DNA from: a bacterium
Lineage (GTDB): Bacteria > Pseudomonadota > Gammaproteobacteria > Burkholderiales > Burkholderiaceae_C
Reading direction: 5' to 3'
Assembly: GCA_030824555.1 (NCBI GenBank)
Contig: JAVBXK010000054.1
Location: forward strand, 1 to 64,000
DNA: 64,000 bases
The notes under the pieces were generated by a model. The model was not told the DNA's origin, made no database searches, and saw only the letters and a list, made by a program, of their open reading frames with translations. Position 1 is the stretch's first letter, and each line of letters opens with the position of its first letter. The position numbers and the translations under genes are program-made. Positions 38,386 through 48,886 of the stretch are shown here, piece by piece.

Positions 38386-38401
38386 CCACCACGCGTGGTG
38401 G
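38386..38401. promoter_or_regulatory. 16-bp perfect palindrome
   Basis: CCACCACGCGTGGTGG, symmetrical over its full length, 48 bp upstream of the DJ-1/PfpI start and 168 bp upstream of zwf. It has the form of a homodimer operator; the regulator is unknown. Confidence 0.35.
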
Positions 38402-38517
38402 TAGCGGGTTGTGACAGGGGTCATTGCCTGCCTTGGCTGCAAGCGCAAGGTGCCACAGGCATGCTGGTTGCTTGGCTGGCACACCTGCAGCAGTCGTGGC
38501 GCAAAAACCACTCTGCA

Positions 38518-38532
38518 TGTAACCAAATTACA
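38518..38532. promoter_or_regulatory. HexR-like operator before zwf
   Basis: TGTAACCAAATTACA: inverted TGTAA/TTACA half-sites with 5-bp spacing, the pattern of HexR sites in Proteobacteria, where HexR represses zwf, edd and related genes until KDPG is bound. It lies 37 bp upstream of the zwf ATG. No hexR gene is in the window. Confidence 0.55.
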
Positions 38533-38569
38533 CTAACATTTCAAGCGAAAAAGTAACAAGGTTCCTACC

Positions 38570-40045
38570 ATGACATCACCTGCCCCCGTCACCCTGGCCG
38601 ATGCACCGCTGGATATGGTCATATTCGGTGGCGTGGGCGACCTGTCGCTGCGCAAGTTGCTGCCCGCCCTGTTCATGGCGCATTCGCACGGCAACCTGCC
38701 CGAACCCTCGCGCATCCACGTGCTGGGCCGCCAGGCGTGGGACGAGGCCACGTTTCGCGCCTTCATCGAAGACAAGGTGCCCCCGTTCATCGACGCAGCA
38801 GCCCGCACGCCCGATGCCTGGGCACGCTTCGTGGCGCGTCTCAGCTACCTGATGCTCGACGCCACGCAATGCGCCGATTTCGCGGTACTGGGCCATGCCA
38901 TGCAGCCCGGCTCCACACGGGTGCACTACCTGGCCACGTCGCCGGGCCTGTTCACCACCATTTGCGCCCATCTGGCCAGCAACGGGCTGATTGACCCGCA
39001 CACCCGCGTGGTGCTTGAAAAACCACTTGGGCACGACCTGGCCTCGGCACGCCAGATCAACGATGAAGTGGGCAAGCACTTTGCCGAGCACCAGATCTTC
39101 CGCATCGACCACTACCTGGGCAAGGAAACCGTGCAAAACCTGATGGTGCTGCGTTTTGGCAACACCATTTTCGAGCCGCTGTGGCGCAGTCCGTTCATCA
39201 AAAGCGTGCAGATCACCGTGGCTGAAAGCGTGGGCGTGGGCAGCCGTGCCGGGTTTTACGACAGCACCGGCGCATTGCGCGACATGGTGCAAAACCACTT
39301 GCTGCAACTGCTGTGCATCGTGGCCATGGAGCCACCTGTCTCGCTCGACCCCGATGCCGTGCGCGACGAAAAACTGAAGGTGCTGCGCTCGCTGCGCCCC
39401 ATGACCGTGTCCGACGTGGCCCGCGACACCGTGCGTGGCCAGTACACGCCCGGCGCGTCGGGTGGCGAGGCCGCTGCGGGCTACTTGCAGGAAGCCAACG
39501 TGCCGCCAGGCAGCGGCACCGAAACCTTCGTGGCTTTGCGCGCGCACATCAACAACTGGCGCTGGGCCAACGTGCCCATCTTCCTGCGCACGGGCAAGCG
39601 CATGGCCGAGCGGCGGTCTGAAATCGTCATCGAATTTGCCGACCTGCCCTTCACGTTGTTCCCCGATGCACCGCGCCAACCCGTCAACCGCCTGCTGATA
39701 CGCCTGCAGCCCGAAGAGCACGTGCAACTGCAGATGATGGCCAAAGAGCCCGGCAGCGGCATGCGCCTGCGTCCCGTCAGCCTGAAGCTCGACCTGGAAG
39801 CTGCGTTCGAGGCCCGCCGCGCCGAAGCCTATGAACGCCTGCTGATGGACGTCATCAAAGGCCGCCTGACGCACTTCATGCGCCGCGACGAACTGGAAGC
39901 CGCCTGGACGTGGGTGGAGCCCATCCAGAACGGCTGGGCCACGCTGGACGAAAAGCCCCGCCCCTACACCGCTGGCACCTGGGGCCCAGCCGCCTCGTCG
40001 GCGCTGATGGCCCGCGACAACATGGCCTGGGTAGAAGAGGCCTGA
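38570..40045 (+). CDS. zwf: Glucose-6-phosphate dehydrogenase
   Basis: 491 aa. It oxidises glucose 6-phosphate to 6-phosphogluconolactone and reduces NADP. N-terminal nucleotide site IFGGVGDLSLRKLLPALF (in place of GxxGDLxxRK), substrate motif RIDHYLGKETVQN near residue 180, and the EKPLGHDLASA segment are present. It opens the cluster zwf-pgl-edd (43 bp to pgl), feeding the Entner-Doudoroff pathway. A HexR-like site precedes it. Confidence 0.96.
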   Translation: MTSPAPVTLADAPLDMVIFGGVGDLSLRKLLPALFMAHSHGNLPEPSRIHVLGRQAWDEATFRAFIEDKVPPFIDAAARTPDAWARFVARLSYLMLDATQCADFAVLGHAMQPGSTRVHYLATSPGLFTTICAHLASNGLIDPHTRVVLEKPLGHDLASARQINDEVGKHFAEHQIFRIDHYLGKETVQNLMVLRFGNTIFEPLWRSPFIKSVQITVAESVGVGSRAGFYDSTGALRDMVQNHLLQLLCIVAMEPPVSLDPDAVRDEKLKVLRSLRPMTVSDVARDTVRGQYTPGASGGEAAAGYLQEANVPPGSGTETFVALRAHINNWRWANVPIFLRTGKRMAERRSEIVIEFADLPFTLFPDAPRQPVNRLLIRLQPEEHVQLQMMAKEPGSGMRLRPVSLKLDLEAAFEARRAEAYERLLMDVIKGRLTHFMRRDELEAAWTWVEPIQNGWATLDEKPRPYTAGTWGPAASSALMARDNMAWVEEA

Positions 40046-40088
40046 CCGCCTTTCTCCCCGTCCCCCCATTGCCCCGGTACGACCCACC

Positions 40089-40871
40089 ATGTATCCACAC
40101 GCCGAGCACCGTTTCGACCACCCGGCTGCGCTGGCCGCCGCGCTGGCGGCGCACGTGGCCTTGCGTTTGAAGCGGGCACTGGCACAGCGCGGACAAGCCG
40201 TGCTGGCCGTGTCGGGTGGCAAATCGCCCATTGCGCTGTTCGAGCGCCTGCGGGAACAGTCACTCGACTGGGCACACGTGACCGTTTTGCTGGTGGACGA
40301 GCGGTGCGTGCCGCACCAGCCTGCACCACACGCCGACAGCAACACCGCACTGGTCAGGCAACACCTGTTGCAAGGCCCGGCAGCCAGTGCCCGCCTGGTG
40401 CCCTTTTTCGACAGCCTGCCCGCACAGGCCCTGACGCCCGACACCGCCGAAGGCTTGGCCGCGCTGAACGCACTGGCTGCACAGGCCAGCACCCGCGTGG
40501 CGGCGTTGGGGCATATCGACATCGCGGTACTGGGTATGGGCGAAGACGGGCACACCGCCTCGCTGTTCCCCGGTGCACAGGGGCTGACACATGCCCTGAC
40601 CGCCGCAGGCCCCGTGGCCTGGGTGTGCCCAACCACCGCACCCCACACGCGCCTGAGCCTCACGCTGCCTGCGTTGCAGCGCGTGGGTGAATGCGCACTG
40701 TCCATCAGCGGCGAAACCAAGCGGGTGGTGTACCAGGAGGCCTGCCTGGTCACGCACACTGTTTTGCCCGTCTCGCTGCTGCTGAACCCGCTCATTGCCG
40801 TGCAAGGTTTCGGCACCGGCCCCACCGTAGCCAACGCGCCCCGGATGGTGCTGTCGGTCTGGCTGGCCTGA
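40089..40871 (+). CDS. pgl: 6-phosphogluconolactonase
   Basis: 260 aa. It hydrolyses the lactone made by Zwf. VSGGKSPIALFERL near residue 42, LLVDERCVP and GMGEDGHTASLFPG are the family motifs (DevB type). It lies between zwf and edd in the same orientation, 105 bp before edd. Confidence 0.95.
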   Translation: MYPHAEHRFDHPAALAAALAAHVALRLKRALAQRGQAVLAVSGGKSPIALFERLREQSLDWAHVTVLLVDERCVPHQPAPHADSNTALVRQHLLQGPAASARLVPFFDSLPAQALTPDTAEGLAALNALAAQASTRVAALGHIDIAVLGMGEDGHTASLFPGAQGLTHALTAAGPVAWVCPTTAPHTRLSLTLPALQRVGECALSISGETKRVVYQEACLVTHTVLPVSLLLNPLIAVQGFGTGPTVANAPRMVLSVWLA

Positions 40872-40976
40872 GCGTCTGAGCTGCCTGCCCACCGCCAGCC
40901 ACCCCGTTCCCTGCCCCTGAACCACCAGCCTTTGTTTCAGCCTGCAGCCCCTGTTTCGCATTGATGGGTTACCCAC

Positions 40977-42836
<1,860 letters not shown>

Positions 42837-42943
42837 GCCTGTACGGCGCGCTTGCATGCGACTGTGCTGCGCGACCGGATAGGCCGCATGCGTGGCGGGC
42901 ATTCGTCGACTGCCGGGAAATCACGCCCACGGAGTTAATCTGA

Positions 42944-42994
42944 CTTTGATAGCTGCTTACACAATGCCTCACTGGGCTAGAGGCCAAATTAATC
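42944..42994 (+). repeat. Dispersed repeat copy E after edd
   Basis: Starts TTTGATAGCTGCTTACACAA and ends GGGCTAGAGGCCAAATTAA. It belongs to the subtype whose 3' half reads AGxGGCC before an A/T run, like copies D and G. It lies 107 bp after the edd stop in an otherwise empty 263-bp gap that also has a CCCCGG/CCGGGG hairpin at 43023-43038. Confidence 0.55.
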
Positions 42995-43099
42995 TATAAG
43001 CCTCAGTGAAAAAGCAGCCGAACCCCGGATGACCGGGGGGCATCTGCTGGCCGGGGTGGCGCATGGAGCCGATCCGGATATCGGCTACTTCGCTGGAAC

Positions 43100-45076
43100 T
43101 TACTTCACGCTGTAGTTGGCAATGGCCTTCGGAAACTTGAAGGTGTACAGACGGGTCGGTCGCTCCGACGCGGTACCAGGCGCCACCCGAACGGCAGCAG
43201 CCGGACACACCTTGGTGCCGTTGTTCACGAGCGTGCCGTTTTCTGTCAGGCAGGCTGTCACGTCACCGCTCACGACTGCACCTTGGGCGTCATACAGTGC
43301 GGGGGTGACGCCGAAATCGTTGTCGTTGATCAACGCAATCGTGTCGCCATTCACCACCGTGAGGCCCTCGGCCTTCTCGGCAAGCCAGCCGGCATCGTTG
43401 AGTTGCAGCAGCAGGGTTCGTTTGAGCGGCACGACCTTGGTCCAGTCAACGCCCTTGACCGTCTTGGCGGTTGCGCTGCTGGCTTCCAGCTCGGCCCCCA
43501 GGGCATTGATGTCCGTGGCATCGGCGGGGATTTCCACCAGCATGATCCTGTTGACCAACACGCCAGCGGCGTTCAAACCCTGTTCGATGGCCAGAAACTT
43601 GCCCGGTGCGACATAGGCGATGTCTCCCATTTTGGCCTGCCCGGTGTCGGACTTCGACCAGTCTGTCTTGCTCAGGGGGAAGGCATAGGTCTTGGTCGCG
43701 CCGGTGACCGGATTCAGCACCAGCCAGCGCAGGAACAGCGCAGTTTTGCTGACCGACACGGAAGTGCCGTCGTCAGCCGCAACCTTGGCATCCAGCGGGC
43801 TTTGAACCAGGCCGTGCAATTCGCCAGCGGCGTCCATGGCCAGCCCTTCCATGCCGCGGTTGGCGCGCCGCAGGTTCAACACGGCGGGCAACACCGGCTT
43901 GCTGGCCGTGCTGCCAGCGATCGCCGGCGCAAAGCGCTCCTCGATCCTGCCCGTGGCCGCGTCCACCTTGATGATGAACGGACCGTACTCATCGGATATG
44001 TAGAGCTTGCCGCTGGCCTTGTCAAACACAATACCTTCAGGGTCCAGACCCATCGGGTCACCTGTCAGTGCCTGAAGAGATTCATTCAAGGCCACTTCAG
44101 CCGAGGAACCCGGGGTGCCAACCGGCAGGGGCAGACCCGTCAGCTTGCCACCCCTCTCGTTGAGCATCGGCGTGATGCCGGTCACCGTGGCCACTCCATT
44201 GGCCAGACGCAGCACACCAAACGTGGGGGCGAAACCCGGGGCCGGAAACACCTTGGTGCCGTACGCGCTGGTACCCACCATGATGTTCGGACCGTCGGCA
44301 TTGGAGCCGCGGTCGGTCAGTACGTAAAAGTCGATGCTGCCATCGCTGTTGACCGACTTGAGGGTCAGCGCCGAGCCCACGGCCAGCGGAAAACCCTTGG
44401 GGAATGCGGCCTTCAAATCGGCACTGTTTCCCTCATAGGGCACGTACATGCTGGCAGGCACGTTGACACGGTGCTTGCTCACCACAACGTTGCCACCGCT
44501 GATGGCTTCTTTCGCTGTCGTGACGCTGCGGCCCATGGCGGCCAAACTGCTCTCAAAGCTCTCGCGCGCCAGACCGCGCGCCACAGGCGTGGTACCCAGC
44601 GCAGTTTTCAATGCTGCTTCAAACTTGGCGGCGTCGATCTCGTCGGGCTTGACCGTGTCGTTGAGCTTGGCGGCCAGGCCAGTGTCAATCACGATGCCGT
44701 TGTCCACATCCTGGTCGCGGTCCAGGGACTGCAACAGTTGCAGCCGGTTGAGCACGCGTGCATCGCTCACCGTGGCACCGGCCACCAGATCCAGCGGTGT
44801 GAGCACAGCAGCCGCAGCTGCGGTGCCCAGCGCAACCGCGCCAACCTTGAAAGTCACGGTGTCGGCAGGCGTGCCGTACAAGTAGTCAAATGTGCCGTTG
44901 GCATCGGTGGTGCCGCCCTTGCCAGCCAAAGTACTGTAAGAGAGACCGGCAACCGGCCCATCAATAAAACGCCCTTGCGAAGTGGAGTCGGAACCACCGC
45001 AAGCCGCCAGCAGCAAACCGGCCAGCACAGGGTTCAAAGCAACCACGATTGCCCGCTTTTTCATCTTGATCTTCAT
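43100..45076 (-). CDS. Phytase-like esterase lipoprotein
   Basis: 658 aa from MKIKMKKRAIVVALNPVL. Lipobox LLAACGGS marks a lipoprotein. Residues about 20-130 form a small domain with GTFDYLYGTPADTVTFKVG and NRLQLLQSLDRDQDVDNGI, common in Burkholderiales surface lipoproteins. From about 205 on lies the esterase-like-activity-of-phytase domain (PF13449 type: YVLTDRGSNADGPN; DPEGIVFDKASGKLYISDEYGPFI; RGMEGLAMDAAGELHGLVQSP). These proteins are beta-propellers with possible phosphatase/esterase activity. It is antiparallel to, and interrupts, the zwf-pgl-edd / eda-pgi cluster. Substrate unknown. Confidence 0.82.
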   Translation of the reverse strand: MKIKMKKRAIVVALNPVLAGLLLAACGGSDSTSQGRFIDGPVAGLSYSTLAGKGGTTDANGTFDYLYGTPADTVTFKVGAVALGTAAAAAVLTPLDLVAGATVSDARVLNRLQLLQSLDRDQDVDNGIVIDTGLAAKLNDTVKPDEIDAAKFEAALKTALGTTPVARGLARESFESSLAAMGRSVTTAKEAISGGNVVVSKHRVNVPASMYVPYEGNSADLKAAFPKGFPLAVGSALTLKSVNSDGSIDFYVLTDRGSNADGPNIMVGTSAYGTKVFPAPGFAPTFGVLRLANGVATVTGITPMLNERGGKLTGLPLPVGTPGSSAEVALNESLQALTGDPMGLDPEGIVFDKASGKLYISDEYGPFIIKVDAATGRIEERFAPAIAGSTASKPVLPAVLNLRRANRGMEGLAMDAAGELHGLVQSPLDAKVAADDGTSVSVSKTALFLRWLVLNPVTGATKTYAFPLSKTDWSKSDTGQAKMGDIAYVAPGKFLAIEQGLNAAGVLVNRIMLVEIPADATDINALGAELEASSATAKTVKGVDWTKVVPLKRTLLLQLNDAGWLAEKAEGLTVVNGDTIALINDNDFGVTPALYDAQGAVVSGDVTACLTENGTLVNNGTKVCPAAAVRVAPGTASERPTRLYTFKFPKAIANYSVK

Positions 45077-45139
45077 CTCTTGCTCACTCCTAAAACCGGC
45101 CATTACGCATGTGGCACGTGACAAGCTGATGAAATGGCC

Positions 45140-45400
45140 AGCCAGCGCTGCGACGGCCCATCGAAGCCCACGCAGGTGCCGAAATTCTGGCTGTCCTCAC
45201 GCACAGACTTCACGCTCTGTGACGTCGTCATCCGTGGACTCCATCGCAAGGCAGACCATGATGTTCTGCTCATCAGGGATGCGCACATGTTCACGCACAA
45301 CGCTGGACTGCATGGTTCCCTGACCATGGGTGACACAGCCCAAACTGCGCTCGCAAGCGGCCAACACGCTGGCGTCGCGTGCGATGCCCATGCGTCAAAG
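45140..45400 (-). pseudogene. Decayed nitroreductase fragment (3' end)
   Basis: On the minus strand, fragments such as VLAACERSLGCVTHG, MQSSVVREHVRIPDEQN and IMVCLAMESTDD read like the C-terminal half of an FMN nitroreductase (motif order as in family members ending in a GxSLGYxD-like segment). An in-frame stop lies upstream at about 45395, and a frameshift near 45200 moves the last part (VKSVREDSQNFGTCVGFDG) into another frame. No N-terminal half is found. It is a remnant, not a gene. Confidence 0.5.
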
Positions 45401-45668
45401 CGCTGCACCGCAATGTCGACATGCCGTTTGCGGTGAAACCCGCCGTGCGACTCTTTCTTGGGTAAGTGGCGCCAAGGGGCGCACCAGCGTCAGGCTGGCC
45501 CAGCGCGCGCGACATCCTGCAGAAGGTCATCCGGGCGAACTCAAAAATACGTTTCAAACAGAACGGAACACTACACTGGTTGCGCAGTTGAAGCCCTCAC
45601 CTGAACCCGTACTGGGGTCCGCGCGTCCGCCGCCATTCGATCTGAACATGGTTTCCAAATGGGATTTA
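45401..45668. other. Gene-free stretch before eda
   Basis: No convincing coding sequence. Small open frames on both strands lack recognisable motifs and good ribosome sites. It looks like further decayed sequence continuing from the nitroreductase remnant, ending at repeat copy F. Confidence 0.45.
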
Positions 45669-45725
45669 ATGTATAGCTATGAATGCTTATATATAAAGCG
45701 TTATACCCATATTTTTATATATTTC
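45669..45725 (+). repeat. Dispersed repeat copy F before eda
   Basis: TGTATAGCTATGAATGCTTA, then TATATAAAGCGTTATACC and CATATTTTTATATAT. It aligns closely with copy A. It supplies the AT-rich region 25-80 bp upstream of the eda start and so may contain its promoter. Confidence 0.6.
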
Positions 45726-45749
45726 TAACCAACACTTACAACGCCCAAC

Positions 45750-46397
45750 ATGTCCCACACACCATCCCCCATGCCCGCCCTGCCCGCCTTCCAATCCCGC
45801 GTGGTCCCGGTGATCGCCTTGCACGACGTGGCCCATGCCGTGCCGCTGGCCGAGGCCTTGCTGGCCGGGGGCATCGACGTGATGGAAATCACGCTGCGCA
45901 CGCCGCAAGGCCTGGCCTGCATAGCAGCCGTGGCGCGTGCCGTGCCCGCCATGCAACTGGGCGCAGGCACCGTCACGCAGGCAGCCGATGTGCAACGCGT
46001 GGTCGACGCCGGGGCGCGCTTTGCCCTGTCGCCCGGCTGCACACCCACGCTGGTGGACGCGGTGCGCGCCGCCCAACTGCCCTTTGTGCCCGGCGTGATG
46101 ACCCCCAGCGAAGTCATGACCGCGCGCGACCACGGCTTTCGGTTGATGAAGCTGTTCCCCGCCGCACAGGCTGGCGGCCTGGCCATGCTGCAGGCGCTGG
46201 GCGGTCCGCTGGCCGATGTGCGGTTTTGCCCCACCGGGGGCATCAGCCCCGACAACCTGGCCAGCTTCTTGCAACAGAAAAACGTCGCCATGGTGGGTGG
46301 CAGCTGGCTGACACCTGCCGATGCCCTGGCCGCACACGACTGGCCCCGCATCACACAACTGGCGCGGGCTGCCACGCAGGCGGCAGCGGCTGCTTGA
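45750..46397 (+). CDS. eda: KHG/KDPG aldolase
   Basis: 215 aa. It cleaves KDPG to pyruvate and glyceraldehyde 3-phosphate, the last Entner-Doudoroff step. Glu46 in VMEITLRTP and the Schiff-base Lys134 in RLMKLFPAAQAGG are the catalytic residues. It is followed by pgi after 82 bp; its upstream AT-rich region is a dispersed repeat copy. Confidence 0.95.
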   Translation: MSHTPSPMPALPAFQSRVVPVIALHDVAHAVPLAEALLAGGIDVMEITLRTPQGLACIAAVARAVPAMQLGAGTVTQAADVQRVVDAGARFALSPGCTPTLVDAVRAAQLPFVPGVMTPSEVMTARDHGFRLMKLFPAAQAGGLAMLQALGGPLADVRFCPTGGISPDNLASFLQQKNVAMVGGSWLTPADALAAHDWPRITQLARAATQAAAAA

Positions 46398-46479
46398 ACC
46401 CGAACAAGCTGCCGCGGCCTGATTCCGCACAGGCTGCTGGGCAGCCTGAGTTGCCACAAACCCAACGCACAATGCGCAC

Positions 46480-48111
46480 ATGACCGCTCAAACCACCACC
46501 GCCCACGCCATGCAAACGCCTGTCTGCTGGCCCGCCTGGGGCGCGTTGCGCTCGCGTGCCGAAGCCGGTGTGCCCCACCTGCGCACCCTGCTGACCGACC
46601 CGAACCGCCACACCCTGTCGGCCGTGGCCGAAGGCACCGGCATCCGGTTGGACTTCAGCCGCCAGGCCATCGACGACCGGGTGCTGACCCAGTTGCTGGC
46701 CTTGGCCACTCAGGCAGGCGTGGAAGCCCAGCGAGATGCCATGTTCCGTGGCGACACCCTCAACACCACCGAACAGCGTGCCGTGCTGCACGTGGCGCTG
46801 CGCGGCACACCGGGTGCCACGGGTGCCGACGCGCCCTGGGGTACCGCCATACAGCAACAGGTGCACACCGAGCTGGACCGCGTGTGCGCGTTCGCTTCTG
46901 CTGTGCGCAACGGGCAGGTGCGTGGCAGCACCGGCCAAGCGTTCACCGATGTGGTCAACATCGGCATCGGCGGCTCGGACCTCGGACCTCGCATGGCCAT
47001 CGACGCGCTGGCGCACCTGTGCACACCTGCCAGGGCCGAGGGTTTGCGGGTGCACTGCGTCAGCAACCCCGATGCCTGGGCGCTGCACAGCGCGCTGGCC
47101 GGGCTGAACCCGCTCACCACGCTGGTGGTGGTGGCGTCCAAAACCTTCACCACCCAGGAAACCATGACCAACGCCGCGTCGGCACGGCGCTGGCTGGCCG
47201 ACAGTGGCGTGACCGATGCCGCCCAAAGCCAGCACCTGGTGGCCATCACCGCTGCCCCGCAACGCTCGGCCGCCGCAGGCTACCCGGCGGCGCACACCTT
47301 CACGTTCTGGGACTGGGTGGGTGGCCGCTATTCCGTGTGGTCGGCGCTGGGCCTGCCGCTGGCACTGGCCATCGGCCCCGATGCCTTCCGCGACTTTCTG
47401 GCCGGTGGCCAGGCCATGGACCGCCACTTTGCCACCGCACCACTGGCCATGAACCTGCCGGTGCTGATGGCGCTGGCGGGCGTGTGGAACCGCAATTTCT
47501 TGAATTGCCCCACCCAACTGGTGTCCACCTACCCCAGCCGCCTGGTGCGGTTTGCGCCGTTTGTGCAGCAAATGGACATGGAGAGCAACGGCAAACGCGT
47601 GCAAAAAAACGGCCAGGTGTGCGCCACCGGCACCGGCCCCATCATCTGGGGCGGGCTGGGGATTGACGGCCAACACGCCTACTTTCAGCTCTTGCATCAG
47701 GGCACACACCGGGTGCCGGTGGAGTTCATCGGCGTGCTGTCCGAAGACACACCGCTGCCGCTGGCGGCCGAGCACCACCGGGTGGTCAACCTCAACCTGC
47801 GTGCACAGGCCCAGGCGCTGGCCGTGGGCCGCACCGAGGCCGACACCGTCAAGGCACTGTTGGCCGAGGGGCTGACGGCCGAAGATGCCCAGGCCATGGC
47901 CGCGCAGCGCAGCTTCGAGGGCAACGTGCCCAGCAGCATCGTCTGGCTCGACACCCTCAGCCCCCGCACCCTGGGTGCACTGATTGCGCTGTACGAACAC
48001 AAGGTGTTCACACAGGCCGCCATCTGGGGCATCAACGCCTACGACCAGTGGGGTGTGGAACTGGGCAAAACCATGGCCAAGGCGCTGGAAAGCCGGCCAA
48101 GCGCCGCCTGA
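46480..48111 (+). CDS. pgi: Glucose-6-phosphate isomerase
   Basis: 543 aa, normal length. It interconverts glucose and fructose 6-phosphates. NIGIGGSDLGPRMA, VVASKTFTTQETMTNA and the C-terminal YEHKVFTQAAIWGINAYDQWGVELGK signature (read as two adjoining blocks) are clear. Lying after eda, it completes the route that returns fructose 6-phosphate to the Entner-Doudoroff entry and links with the phosphofructokinase downstream. Confidence 0.95.
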   Translation: MTAQTTTAHAMQTPVCWPAWGALRSRAEAGVPHLRTLLTDPNRHTLSAVAEGTGIRLDFSRQAIDDRVLTQLLALATQAGVEAQRDAMFRGDTLNTTEQRAVLHVALRGTPGATGADAPWGTAIQQQVHTELDRVCAFASAVRNGQVRGSTGQAFTDVVNIGIGGSDLGPRMAIDALAHLCTPARAEGLRVHCVSNPDAWALHSALAGLNPLTTLVVVASKTFTTQETMTNAASARRWLADSGVTDAAQSQHLVAITAAPQRSAAAGYPAAHTFTFWDWVGGRYSVWSALGLPLALAIGPDAFRDFLAGGQAMDRHFATAPLAMNLPVLMALAGVWNRNFLNCPTQLVSTYPSRLVRFAPFVQQMDMESNGKRVQKNGQVCATGTGPIIWGGLGIDGQHAYFQLLHQGTHRVPVEFIGVLSEDTPLPLAAEHHRVVNLNLRAQAQALAVGRTEADTVKALLAEGLTAEDAQAMAAQRSFEGNVPSSIVWLDTLSPRTLGALIALYEHKVFTQAAIWGINAYDQWGVELGKTMAKALESRPSAA

Positions 48112-48236
48112 AGCCAAGCGGCCTTCGGCTCAGAAGCTGCCCCGGTGCGGCAGCATCATGAAACGGTCATGTGCCCACACGACACTTCGCCACCTGTGAA
48201 GTGAGTTGGGAACACCCTTTTGGGGGCACACAAAAC

Positions 48237-48833
48237 ATGACCCTGATCAAGACCGACAAAGCGCTGGCCGAGCTGTCCGCCCGCCAGCGCACCCTGAACC
48301 TCAAGGAACGCGCCTTGCTGCTGCTGGCCGACGGGCGCACACCCACCGCCACGCTGCTGGCACAGGTGCGCACCACCGACGAGGTGCTGGCCAAGCTGAT
48401 TGCAGCGGGCTATCTGGCACCCGCAGTGTCGGCGCAAACACCTGCACCCACACCGGTATCGGCACCGGCCCCCACATCGGCTGTCACGCCATCCAGGCCA
48501 GCCAAAGCGTTCGCCACGGCAGCCCCACCCATGGACGAGGAAACTGCCCTGCCTGTGCCCGTGGCGGCAGACCGGTTCGACGGTCAGCGCTCGCTGGCCA
48601 CGGCGCGCATGTACCTGTTCGACATGGCCGAGCGCCTCTTCGCGCGCCGAACCCCCGAGCTGGCAGCGGCCATTCGCAACGAGCTGCGCGAGGCACGGGA
48701 CGAGGCATCCATGCTGGAAGTGGCGCACCGGCTGTTGCATCTCATCGAACAAACGGCTGGGTCTGAGCGTGCAGACGCCATCAGCGAACGGCTGACCAAG
48801 CTGCTGCCCAGCCACTCATTGGTTATCTATTGA
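48237..48833 (+). CDS. Hypothetical protein, winged-helix-like N-terminus
   Basis: 198 aa from MTLIKTDKALAELSARQRTL; a start at 48171 would add a segment without support. Residues 15-60 (LNLKERALLLLADGRTPTAT, then LLAQVRTTDEVLAKLIAAGYL) resemble a degenerate winged helix. A Pro/Ala/Thr linker (about 62-105) joins a helical C-terminal domain (about 115-190). I do not recognise the family. The stop codon TGA comes from the TTGATAGC edge of a dispersed repeat. Confidence 0.65.
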   Translation: MTLIKTDKALAELSARQRTLNLKERALLLLADGRTPTATLLAQVRTTDEVLAKLIAAGYLAPAVSAQTPAPTPVSAPAPTSAVTPSRPAKAFATAAPPMDEETALPVPVAADRFDGQRSLATARMYLFDMAERLFARRTPELAAAIRNELREARDEASMLEVAHRLLHLIEQTAGSERADAISERLTKLLPSHSLVIY

Positions 48834-48886
48834 TAGCAATGAATCCAATTATGGGAAGCGACAGAGGCCTATTTTTTATAAATCAT
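48827..48886 (+). repeat. Dispersed repeat copy G
   Basis: CTATTGATAGCAATGAATCC, then AATTATGGGAAGCGACAGAG and GCCTATTTTTTATAAA. It supplies the stop codon of the hypothetical gene and fills the gap to the convergent GNAT gene. Confidence 0.55.

Noticed and set aside
38576-40834. 752-codon minus-strand frame opposite zwf and pgl
   Set aside because: Shadow frame; zwf and pgl on the plus strand have intact catalytic motifs.
43283-45121. 612-codon plus-strand frame opposite the phytase-like gene
   Set aside because: Shadow; the minus strand has a lipobox and the phytase-like motifs.
45330-45728. 132-codon plus-strand frame before eda
   Set aside because: Overlaps the nitroreductase remnant and a repeat copy, and ends in repeat-derived AT-rich sequence; no recognisable domain.
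46351-48117. 588-codon minus-strand frame opposite pgi
   Set aside because: Shadow of pgi, composition-driven.
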